Positions 1-5,716 of a stretch of DNA of 6,488 nt are shown here, piece by piece. How positions within the stretch are numbered: position 1 is the first letter of the stretch; each line of letters starts with the position of its first letter. Made by a program: the position numbers and the translations under genes. The notes beneath the pieces are model-generated. The model searched no databases and was not told where the DNA came from. It saw only the letters and a program-made list of their open reading frames with translations. Origin of the DNA: an uncultured Candidatus Poseidoniales archaeon (GTDB taxonomy: Archaea; Thermoplasmatota; Poseidoniia; Poseidoniales; Thalassarchaeaceae); NCBI GenBank assembly GCA_950068635.1, contig CATMIM010000062.1, positions 1-6,488 on the forward strand. Direction: 5' to 3'.

Positions 1-5
1 CGTAG

Positions 6-101
6 AGAGCCTCGCTGAACCGGAAATATCTCGAGAAGAAGGAGAAGCAGAAGAAGAAGGCGAAGGCCAGCCGCATTGACAAGAATGCGAGGACTGGATG
101 A
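6..101 (+). other. Possible lysine-rich C-terminal coding remnant, unknown gene
   Basis: An open stretch of 31 codons ends at TGA 99-101 and encodes a very basic tail with the core KYLEKKEKQKKKAKA. Its lysine codons are almost all AAG and most third positions are G or C, as in the solid genes of this window, whereas the overlapping frame ending at 77-79 uses mostly A-ending codons and encodes a glutamate-rich peptide. However, an in-frame TAG lies at 3-5 and there is no ATG, GTG or TTG start after it, so it is not a complete gene as given. It could be the tail of a gene entering from the left with an upstream frameshift or sequence error, or simply a purine-rich non-coding tract. I do not recognise a family. 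Confidence 0.25.
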
Positions 102-246
102 GGCGGGCATCTGACATGCGGCCTGTCCTGGTGCGAGTGGTCCGCTCTGTGCGTTGTGGCGTCGTGAGTGCCCACAGCCACGTCGTCTGCCGTTGAGCAA
201 CCATAAAAGGGGGCAGCCGTTCGGCGGCCTGTCTGAGGTTGTGAGC
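102..246 (+). promoter_or_regulatory. Intergenic region with promoter for the zinc-ribbon/aEF-1beta operon
   Basis: No convincing gene lies here. The sequence CATAAAAG at 202-209 resembles an archaeal TATA box. With the usual spacing of about 25-27 bases, transcription would start near 231-235, just before a Shine-Dalgarno motif GAGGT at 235-239 and the GTG start at 247, giving a leader of some 12-16 bases. A weak inverted repeat (GTGGC at 156-160 with GCCAC at 177-181) is present but short and may be chance. The box and its spacing are seen; promoter activity is inferred. Confidence 0.5.
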
Positions 247-414
247 GTGAGCAGAAAAGCCGAGGTCTGCACCGCTTCAGGGCGTCCGTTGACCGAGCAG
301 AAGAGCACCGCTTTTCCCTGCCCGAGCTGCGGCGAGGGCATCGGTCGCAGCGCTCGTTGCCGCAACCAAGGTGTCCCATACATCTGCCCCGGCTGCGGCT
401 TCAAGGGCCCCTGA
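247..414 (+). CDS. Small zinc-ribbon protein (probable RNA/nucleic-acid binding, HVO_2753-like)
   Basis: This 55-residue cytoplasmic protein ends in FPCPSCGEGIGRSARC and YICPGCGFKGP, the signature of a small archaeal zinc-ribbon family often annotated as RNA-binding; its molecular role is not established. Cysteines are at 8, 25, 28, 38, 47 and 50. From memory, relatives have four CxxC-type pairs; here the first is CTAS (C8, S11) and the third is SARC (S35, C38), so each has lost one cysteine while CPSC and CPGC are intact. Probably only one zinc is bound. GTG at 247 was chosen because GAGGT at 235-239 sits 7 bases upstream and the resulting length matches the family. The frame stays open upstream to an ATG at 154, but that would add 31 arginine- and proline-rich residues unlike the family. 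The stop TGA 412-414 overlaps the ribosome-binding site of aEF-1beta, so the two are very likely co-transcribed and translationally coupled. Confidence 0.85.
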   Translation: MSRKAEVCTASGRPLTEQKSTAFPCPSCGEGIGRSARCRNQGVPYICPGCGFKGP

Positions 415-419
415 GGTGG
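413..419 (+). promoter_or_regulatory. Shine-Dalgarno site of aEF-1beta overlapping upstream stop codon
   Basis: GAGGTGG lies 4-5 bases before the ATG at 424 and is a strong match to the archaeal anti-Shine-Dalgarno sequence. Its first two bases are the last two of the TGA that ends the zinc-ribbon gene, an arrangement expected for translational coupling. Confidence 0.7.
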
Positions 420-423
420 AACG

Positions 424-693
424 ATGGGGCGAGTGGCGATTCGCTACAAGATAATGTGCGACCCGGACGCCGACGCCGACGCTGACGCGATTGCCGCCGC
501 CATGGAATCCTTGGAGAGCGATGTCGGCGTCGTGCAGATGGTCGAGACCAAGCCGCTCGCCTTCGGGATCATGTTCGTCGAGGCGCACTGTGTGATCGAC
601 GAGGGCGACGGCACGCTCGACGCCTTCGAAGACGAGATCCGTGCGATCTCCGGGGTCGGCGAGATCGAGGTCTTGCAGATCGGCCTCATCTGA
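424..693 (+). CDS. ef1b: Elongation factor 1-beta (aEF-1beta)
   Basis: This 89-residue protein is the archaeal guanine-nucleotide exchange factor that recharges aEF-1A with GTP during translation elongation in the cytoplasm. It matches the one-domain archaeal family (EF-1 guanine nucleotide exchange domain, about 88-92 residues) along its length: MGRVAIRYKIM at the start, the central KPLAFGIMFVEAHCVI strand (residues 41-56), and the closing GVGEIEVLQIGLI. The loop after the first strand carries an aspartate-alanine repeat (residues 15-22), where relatives have a shorter acidic segment. The ATG at 424 has a strong ribosome-binding site and gives the family's usual N-terminus. It is the second gene of the operon starting at 247. 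Its stop is 40 bases from the end of the convergent truD gene, with no obvious T-rich terminator between them. Confidence 0.95.
   Translation: MGRVAIRYKIMCDPDADADADAIAAAMESLESDVGVVQMVETKPLAFGIMFVEAHCVIDEGDGTLDAFEDEIRAISGVGEIEVLQIGLI
466..489 (+). repeat. Tandem GACGCN hexanucleotide repeat within aEF-1beta
   Basis: Four consecutive 6-base units (GACGCC, GACGCC, GACGCT, GACGCG) encode four Asp-Ala pairs, residues 15-22 of aEF-1beta. It is a coding microsatellite; changes in unit number would keep the frame. Confidence 0.8.
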
Positions 694-733
694 AGGGTTC
701 GCCAGACATCGTCCGGCTCGACCGCCCATCTTC
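694..733. other. Short spacer between convergent aEF-1beta and truD
   Basis: These 40 bases separate the two stop codons. I see no oligo-T run or strong hairpin on either strand, so termination signals, if present here, are not recognisable by eye. Confidence 0.4.
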
Positions 734-2131
734 TCAGTGCTGGTGTATCGGCGTGCGCATCAGCTCGCGCATCAAGGTGGTCGCATAGGTTCCCGGTGGC
801 AGACTGAAGCGGAAGCGGACGGAGCCACCATCGGGGTGCCAGCATTCTCCGGGTTGCGGACCGTCCCTCCAGCGCTGTCCGAGGTCGTCCCCCTCGACCA
901 CTGCAGCCGTTTCATATGTCAATTCCACAAATGGTGCGGTCAGTGCCCGGCGCGTTCCTCTCGTTGTCAATCGGGGAATCTCCGAGACCTTCCAGTCGGT
1001 CGAATCGAGGCCGAGGTCAACCAAAACCGCGCGCTCCAGTTCTCCGATCTCATCCAGCGCCCCCACGGATTCTGCACCGGGCAGCGGGCCGGTGACCACC
1101 AGCCGCCCCCGGCGACAGTTTCGCGCGATGCGCTGCAAGGTGTCCGCTTCGACGGTGGAGAGTTTCCCGACATCGACCTTCCCTCCCTCAAGCAGCGGCC
1201 CGACGAGGTCGCCGACGAGGGGGGAGGTCAGCGGCATGTCTCGCTCGATTCGCCCTACCAGCACATGGTTGAACACAAGTGACTGCAACGCGTGGATGGT
1301 CATCAGTTGCAGGTTGTTAGGCAGTCTTCGGAACGCCCCGCGCCAATCGTCCTCCCGTTTCTTGAGGTGGTTGAGCATATCCCGCTCGAACCCGAGTTGT
1401 CTGGGAATCCCCTCCAGCGCCGCTTCCACTGACCGCTGCTTGCGCCAGCAGTCACGGAAAAGCGCCACCTCCTCCGGCTCCCTTTGTCCGGGCATGCCAA
1501 GGTAGGTGTCCACTGCACCTTGGAAGTCACCTTCCAGCACATGCCGTCCGACCTCCGCGGTGACCGGCCGCATCGACCCGAACCGCTGTGGGCCGATCCA
1601 GTTCGGGAAGCGCGCTTCACCAAGCCGTTCTTCGAGCGCGACGATGATCGTATCGACCTGCTCGACAGCCTCCTCGCCGCTCATCGGGGATCCGTCGGTG
1701 TCGGCACAGCCACGCACCACGATCGTGAATCTGTTCTGCTCATGGTCCCCCAGGCGCAACTTCTGGTGGCTGCGTCCCAGCACCTCGATGTCTACGTCCT
1801 TCAACTCGACGCCTTCGACCTTGTGCACCGGAGCATCGATGACGAACAACTGCGTGGTCACCGCACGTTTGTCTTTCGTCCCTGAGAAGAAGATTCGCTT
1901 GCGACTGATGCTCAACTCCCGCGCCAGTCTACTGACGAAGCGATTGGTCTCCCAGTCCGTGAGTGTGACGCGGGCGACCGTGAACCTGCCTTTCTGGTCG
2001 AGCGCTGGTGTCTTGGCCACTTCCTCGACTCGGAAGTCCTCGACCCGCACCTTCAGCAGTCCGCCGATGCCATCCGCCTCTGAGATCCAGGTGGAGAGTC
2101 CCAGACTCTGGGCCAGTTCGTCTCCGGGCAT
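734..2131 (-). CDS. truD: tRNA pseudouridine synthase D (TruD family)
   Basis: This 465-residue cytoplasmic enzyme isomerises a uridine in tRNA, position 13 in the bacterial enzyme, to pseudouridine. The catalytic motif GTKDKRA spans residues 84-90, with Asp87 as the expected nucleophile. Further family motifs are LKVRVEDFRVEEV near 26-38, NRFTIVVRG at 133-141, NWIGPQRFG at 177-185, the helix with ALQSLVFNHVLVGRI near 281-295, RGTRRAL at 391-397 and the C-terminal FSLPPGTYATTLMRELM at 442-458. The length suits archaeal TruD, which is longer than the bacterial form of about 350 residues; the segment around 190-390 contains the TRUD insertion domain. The ATG at 2131 is 12 bases after the rpoL stop; a GAGG at 2142-2145 is 10 bases away, somewhat distant for a ribosome-binding site. 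It is the downstream gene of an rpoL-truD operon. No key motif appears to be missing. Confidence 0.95.
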   Translation of the reverse strand: MPGDELAQSLGLSTWISEADGIGGLLKVRVEDFRVEEVAKTPALDQKGRFTVARVTLTDWETNRFVSRLARELSISRKRIFFSGTKDKRAVTTQLFVIDAPVHKVEGVELKDVDIEVLGRSHQKLRLGDHEQNRFTIVVRGCADTDGSPMSGEEAVEQVDTIIVALEERLGEARFPNWIGPQRFGSMRPVTAEVGRHVLEGDFQGAVDTYLGMPGQREPEEVALFRDCWRKQRSVEAALEGIPRQLGFERDMLNHLKKREDDWRGAFRRLPNNLQLMTIHALQSLVFNHVLVGRIERDMPLTSPLVGDLVGPLLEGGKVDVGKLSTVEADTLQRIARNCRRGRLVVTGPLPGAESVGALDEIGELERAVLVDLGLDSTDWKVSEIPRLTTRGTRRALTAPFVELTYETAAVVEGDDLGQRWRDGPQPGECWHPDGGSVRFRFSLPPGTYATTLMRELMRTPIHQH

Positions 2132-2143
2132 CGAGCAGCCGCC

Positions 2144-2404
2144 TCAGGACAACTTGACTTTCCCGAATTCCTTGGCGAGTCCGGAGCACAGGCTCTTCAG
2201 CACCTTCCCTGCATCCTTGCCTTTCTTCACTCGGATGTAGAGTTCCGGTTCGTCCAGGCTGGGGTGGCCTAGGAAGTAGTTCGCATATTCGACATCCTTG
2301 TTATCATTCAGTCGACTGCGAAACAACTGCAGAGCTGTGTGACTCTCTCCAGTAATGCGCATTCGCAACTCTCCGCCCTCGTCTAGAAGCACCTTGATCG
2401 CCAT
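2144..2404 (-). CDS. rpoL: DNA-directed RNA polymerase subunit L (Rpo11)
   Basis: This 86-residue protein is the archaeal counterpart of eukaryotic Rpb11 and, with Rpo3 (RpoD), forms the alpha-like heterodimer on which the RNA polymerase core assembles. Recognisable features are the GESHTALQLFRSRLN helix start (residues 19-33, family pattern GE-HT--N-LR--L), VEYANYFLGHPSLDEPELYIRV (38-59, with conserved His47-Pro48) and a basic C-terminal helix. The family is usually 85-100 residues. The start is uncertain. ATG 2404 gives MAIKVLLDEGGELRM, which aligns with the family's beginning but has no clear ribosome-binding site. ATG 2434 would add MGAQVGGLFT and has an AGGT five bases upstream. TTG 2452 is less likely. 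The gene is first in an operon with truD and is transcribed away from the RND gene. Confidence 0.92.
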   Translation of the reverse strand: MAIKVLLDEGGELRMRITGESHTALQLFRSRLNDNKDVEYANYFLGHPSLDEPELYIRVKKGKDAGKVLKSLCSGLAKEFGKVKLS

Positions 2405-2514
2405 AGTGAACAGTCCGCCGACCTGAGCGCCCATTTTCAACCTTTGGAGCAATCCGGCCGCTACGCGGCCTCGCTGCCTTCGATGTTATCAACCGCCTTC
2501 ATTTCGGCCGTTCC
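2405..2514. promoter_or_regulatory. Divergent promoter region between rpoL and the RND-type gene
   Basis: The local A/T-rich stretch GATGTTATCAACC at 2482-2494 is the best promoter candidate. Its core TTATCAA (2486-2492) is centred about 26 bases before the ATG at 2515, so the rightward gene could be transcribed as a nearly leaderless message, which fits the absence of a ribosome-binding site there. Read on the - strand the same stretch (TTGATAACA) could also serve rpoL, with a start near 2461. Neither match is a canonical TATA box, so this is inference from spacing. Confidence 0.35.
2456..2470. repeat. Inverted repeat GGCCGC-TAC-GCGGCC in divergent intergenic region
   Basis: A perfect 6-bp inverted repeat with a 3-base spacer lies between rpoL and the RND gene. 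It would form a small stable hairpin in an rpoL leader transcript, or could be a binding site for a dimeric regulator. In GC-rich DNA a 6-bp repeat can be chance. Confidence 0.5.
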
Positions 2515-5124
2515 ATGTCCAGCGGCAGCGTTCTGCCCTCAGCAGAGAGGATGGAGTCGCTGCTCAAGGTGGGAGCTCTACCGCTGCTGACAGTCGCTTT
2601 CCTGCTCACTTTGGTGCTCGGCTCGTTCCTGTTCCCGCTGCCCTCCTTCCACACCGATCTTGCGGAGTTCAGTCCTGTATCGGACACGGACGCCGCCGAA
2701 GCGCGCATCTTGGCGGAGTTCGGGGAGGAGTCCCGAATCCTCGGTGTGCATGTGACGAGCACGTCCAGCGACGGCAATGCGCTCAGCATCGCTTCTCTGC
2801 AGCAGCAGCAGACCGACCTTGAGGCGTTGCGCGAGTGGGCCTCCCAGAACGGCCATCTCATCGAGGGGTCGATGACGGCACCGGAGATAATCCAGCGAGC
2901 GCTCGATGAGGAGACCGGCGACGGACTCAGCCTGCAGGATGTCACCAGTTGGGAGCAGTTGATCAACGAGACCGTGCCCGAGGGGACGCAGTGCATCGAC
3001 GGGGCGGCTGATGCGGAACTGGTGACCTTGGCGGGGTTCGCCAAGGATGCATTGGTGCATCGGGACCTGGTGTTTGAGGAGACCACCTGCGCTTGGCTTG
3101 ACGCGAACCGCTCTTCAGGGGGTGCCACCCCGTTCGCGTCGAGCACGCTGTGGGTGCTGTACATCAATCCGGACCTCGAGGACGAGGTTCGCCAGAACAT
3201 GGTGAACCTGCTCCGCCTGCAGCTGGACCAGATGGAGGCTGCCGATGGAAGCGGCCTAGAATACGGTGTCATCTCCAACGACCTCATCAGCCACGACATC
3301 AACCAGGGGACCCTAGGCAACCTGGTCTGGCTGATCGCCGGTGCGGTCGCGGTGGTCGTGCTGCTGCTCGCCATCGCCTTCCGCTCGATCCAGGGAGTCG
3401 CCTTTCCCCTCGTGGCACTCAGCATGGCGTTGGTGTGGACCTACGGCGGCCTCGCCGTATTCCAGACTCGCTTCTCCGTGCTCGAGGTCGCCGTGGCACC
3501 GGTGGTTCTGGGTCTCGGAATCGATTACTCGATTCACCTGCAACGGTTCTACAACGTAGCGCGCGACGAGGGGCAGGACGCCGCCGCCGCCTGGGTCTCA
3601 GCCTGCCGCGCGCTCTCGCTCCCTCTGTCGATCGCGGTGGTCACCACTATCGCCGCCTTCCTCGCCAACGTCGTCTCACCTCTTCCACCCGTACGCCTGT
3701 TCGGCCTGACACTCGCCTTCGGGGTCCTGTCGGCGTTCGTGACCGCCACCGTCGTCGTCGGTTCGATGCACGTGCTGATGGAAGGTGCAAGGGACAGGCT
3801 AGCGCGGACAGCCGAACGAGAGTTGACCAGTCGCTTCGCGCGTGAACTCGTCATCGGCCAGCGCAGGACTCAAGCGGTGGTGCTCGCCCTGGTCGCGCTG
3901 CTCACCGTCGGCTCGGTCGTGATCGCCGCCTCCCGCCTCGAGACCGAGTTCGACCTGAGCGACTTCCTCGCAGAGGACATGGAGATAATGCAGGTCAGGG
4001 ACGAGTTGTTCGCCTCCTACGAGGTGACGGGCTGGAGGCCGATCTACATCCTGATCGAGCCGCAGCCCGGCGCCGATGCGATCGTCGACGATGGCGCATT
4101 CGTGGATTCCCTCGACCAGATGGATGCGCGCATACGACTCGCTCCACGCGTCATAATCCCTCGCTCCGCAGGCGAAGGGAAGGCGATGTACGAAGGTGTG
4201 CACCCATTGCTCACAGACGCGATCGAGCAGGACCCTGACTTCGGCCAGAGGCACAACCTCTCCTTGCTCGGCAACGAGCTCGTGACATCGGCCAGCTACC
4301 AGTCGGGAGACTTGGCGGCAGCGCTGGCGGAACTGAGCCTGAACAACTCCTTGGCGGACCCCCTGACCGGCGAGGACTGGAGCGCTCGTGTTGCGAATTC
4401 GGTCGTGCTTGACGAGTCCGGAGGCGAGGCACGCATCATCTTCATGCGCGTCGAGGTGCAGATGCAGGCATCATCGAACAGCGAGATTAGGGAAGCAGTC
4501 GATGGTATGCTGGAAGTTGTCGAGCAGTCGAGTGGTCGCTACGGAATGGATGCTCGGATGTACGTGACCGGAGACCTGGTGTTACTCACGACGGTGATGC
4601 AAGGGTTGACGACCTCGCAGTTGGAATCCACGGGTATCAGCCTGGCGGTCTCGTTCATCGTGCTGCTCGCCATCACCCGGCGCATCGGACCGGCTGTGAT
4701 GGTGATCACCCCGGTAGCCGTCGCCGCAGTATGGGTGGTGGGTGGTATGGCGCTGCTGAACCTCAACTGGAATGTGCTCACGGTGATGGTCACGGCGTTG
4801 ACCATCGGGCTGGGAATAGATTACTCGATTCACGTGTGGCGGCGGTTCGAGGTCGCCTGCAGCGAAGGCATGGATCCCTGGTCGGCACTACGCGAGACGC
4901 ACGCGACGACAGGAGTCGCGCTGCTGCTATCTGCTGGGACGACCATCTGCGGCTTCCTGGTACTTCGGCTCTCGCCGATGCCCGTCGTGCAGGACTTCGG
5001 CATCGTCACCGCCATGACGGTGTTCTTCTCGCTGCTACTGGCTCTCGGGCTGCTGCCGATCCTGCTTGTCCTGGACAGCACGTTCGAGCGTGTGTTGAAC
5101 GGCGACTCTCACGATGATTCCTGA
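2515..5124 (+). CDS. RND superfamily / MMPL-type 12-helix membrane protein (predicted exporter, COG1033-like)
   Basis: This 869-residue integral membrane protein has the duplicated RND fold. Helix 1 lies near 17-40, then an extracytoplasmic domain (about 41-265), helices 2-6 (about 267-289, 292-314, 322-341, 367-388, 394-421), a cytoplasmic link, helix 7 (453-473), a second large outer domain (about 474-702) and helices 8-12 (703-721, 724-746, 753-773, 799-817, 827-853). Both halves carry the identical motif GLGIDYSIH in helices 4 and 10 (residues 333-341 and 765-773), with Asp337 and Asp769 as candidate proton-relay residues. Each outer domain opens with a family-like motif, FHTDLAEFSP at 45-54 and FDLSDFLAED at 479-488. 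Cys160 and Cys192 could form a disulfide outside the cell. Related proteins move lipids or hydrophobic compounds using the proton gradient; the substrate cannot be told. The ATG at 2515 lacks a ribosome-binding site; ATG 2551 (residue 13) is an alternative just before helix 1. The 3' end overlaps the convergent DUF2240 gene by 16 bp. Confidence 0.9.
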   Translation: MSSGSVLPSAERMESLLKVGALPLLTVAFLLTLVLGSFLFPLPSFHTDLAEFSPVSDTDAAEARILAEFGEESRILGVHVTSTSSDGNALSIASLQQQQTDLEALREWASQNGHLIEGSMTAPEIIQRALDEETGDGLSLQDVTSWEQLINETVPEGTQCIDGAADAELVTLAGFAKDALVHRDLVFEETTCAWLDANRSSGGATPFASSTLWVLYINPDLEDEVRQNMVNLLRLQLDQMEAADGSGLEYGVISNDLISHDINQGTLGNLVWLIAGAVAVVVLLLAIAFRSIQGVAFPLVALSMALVWTYGGLAVFQTRFSVLEVAVAPVVLGLGIDYSIHLQRFYNVARDEGQDAAAAWVSACRALSLPLSIAVVTTIAAFLANVVSPLPPVRLFGLTLAFGVLSAFVTATVVVGSMHVLMEGARDRLARTAERELTSRFARELVIGQRRTQAVVLALVALLTVGSVVIAASRLETEFDLSDFLAEDMEIMQVRDELFASYEVTGWRPIYILIEPQPGADAIVDDGAFVDSLDQMDARIRLAPRVIIPRSAGEGKAMYEGVHPLLTDAIEQDPDFGQRHNLSLLGNELVTSASYQSGDLAAALAELSLNNSLADPLTGEDWSARVANSVVLDESGGEARIIFMRVEVQMQASSNSEIREAVDGMLEVVEQSSGRYGMDARMYVTGDLVLLTTVMQGLTTSQLESTGISLAVSFIVLLAITRRIGPAVMVITPVAVAAVWVVGGMALLNLNWNVLTVMVTALTIGLGIDYSIHVWRRFEVACSEGMDPWSALRETHATTGVALLLSAGTTICGFLVLRLSPMPVVQDFGIVTAMTVFFSLLLALGLLPILLVLDSTFERVLNGDSHDDS
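3511..3537 (+). repeat. First copy of intragenic GLGIDYSIH-coding repeat
   Basis: The bases encoding GLGIDYSIH in helix 4 of the RND protein recur at 4807-4833 in helix 10. Across the stretch from GGAAT to CACNTG the two copies differ at only two of 24 bases. They are the visible remains of, or a converted patch in, the ancient internal duplication of RND proteins. Confidence 0.75.
4807..4833 (+). repeat. Second copy of intragenic GLGIDYSIH-coding repeat
   Basis: This is the helix-10 counterpart of the copy at 3511-3537. It encodes the same nine residues with nearly the same codons, notably the shared run GATTACTCGATTCAC. Confidence 0.75.
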
Positions 5125-5714
5125 AACAGTTCGGTCAGTTCGAGTCCCTGTTCGCGGGCCACCAGCGCAAGGGCCATCCACAAGGTGACGTCGCCGAGGG
5201 CGCGGATCTTGCGCTGCGCCCTGCGCATCACCTCCTGGCGGTCGAGTCCGCAACCCGAAGAGATTGATTGCAACAGGGTGGGAATATCGCCTTTCAGCCC
5301 CGAATTCACACGTTCTATAGAATCTGTGGTCGTCTGTGGGGAATCTGTCTGCACAGACTCTGCATGTAGGTCGCTTCCAGCGGGAGTTTCCGCTCCATCT
5401 GTGGCAGCCGGAGTTTTCCCTGGTGGTGGGGAAGGTGGTTCGAGAAGCAGATTCTGGCGTGGGAACCAGCCGAGCGGGACTTCGACGCCCTCCAGGTCGA
5501 CCCCCGGAAGCAGACCGCCGCCATCGTTGGCGATCCAGCCGGACTGCACCAGTCGTGCGAGCACCTCGTCGGCATCCTCAGGAGAGAGCCATCCGAGGTC
5601 GAGACTCCACGAGCGGGTGACCTGTCCGGCGTCTAGGGTCGCCTGCGCCCACGGCCTCCAAGTGAGCGCGAGCAGACGACGCAGGTCCTCGCGTGCCTCC
5701 TCCTCGCGCGTCAT
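5109..5714 (-). CDS. DUF2240 family protein with proline/threonine-rich linker
   Basis: This 201-residue soluble protein matches the archaeal DUF2240 family, whose function is unknown. The recognisable part is residues 35-85: SWSLDLGWLSPEDADEVL, then LVQSGWI, GGLLPGVDLEGVEVPLGWFP. This looks like a winged-helix-type module, suggesting a nucleic-acid or regulatory role, which is inference. Residues 92-142 are a low-complexity linker rich in Pro, Thr, Ser and Ala. Residues 143-198 form a helical C-terminal domain (DIPTLLQSISSGCGLDRQEV, then a long helix ending AREQGLELTELF) as in relatives, where the two domains are closer together. ATG 5714 was chosen because GAGGAG at 5720-5725 lies 5 bases upstream. 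The frame is open to ATG 5753, but that start would overlap the upstream gene and lacks such a site. It follows the 198-residue gene after 2 bases. Its last 16 bases overlap the end of the convergent RND gene. Confidence 0.8.
   Translation of the reverse strand: MTREEEAREDLRRLLALTWRPWAQATLDAGQVTRSWSLDLGWLSPEDADEVLARLVQSGWIANDGGGLLPGVDLEGVEVPLGWFPRQNLLLEPPSPPPGKTPAATDGAETPAGSDLHAESVQTDSPQTTTDSIERVNSGLKGDIPTLLQSISSGCGLDRQEVMRRAQRKIRALGDVTLWMALALVAREQGLELTELFQESS
5313..5322. repeat. Palindrome TTCTATAGAA in the DUF2240 linker region
   Basis: A perfect 10-bp palindrome overlaps, over its last bases, the first copy of the direct repeat GAATCTGT (5320-5327 and 5341-5348). A further inverted repeat GTCTG-CA-CAGAC follows at 5347-5358. 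All lie within the codons for the Ser/Thr-rich linker, a patch clearly richer in A/T than the rest of the gene. Confidence 0.55.
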
Positions 5715-5716
5715 CT

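Noticed and set aside
116..196. Small ORF of 26 codons upstream of the zinc-ribbon promoter
   Set aside because: It has no ribosome-binding site, is Arg/Val-rich as random GC-rich DNA would be, and ends just before the TATA-like box.
154..246. N-terminal extension of the zinc-ribbon gene to ATG 154
   Set aside because: The extra 31 residues are unlike the family, the TATA-like box at 202-209 would lie inside the gene, and a good ribosome site serves GTG 247.
277..729. Long - strand open frame of about 150 codons across the zinc-ribbon and aEF-1beta genes
   Set aside because: It is antisense to two recognisable genes and arises from GC-rich codon structure; it has no family-like pattern.
1506..2240. 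Long + strand open frame of about 240 codons antisense to truD and rpoL
   Set aside because: Its composition is dominated by Ser, Pro, Thr and Arg as expected of an antisense shadow, and TruD and Rpo11 motifs occupy the other strand.
2499..3425. Long - strand open frame of about 308 codons inside the RND gene
   Set aside because: It is Ser- and Arg-rich with no recognisable domain; the + strand encodes a full, family-like membrane protein.
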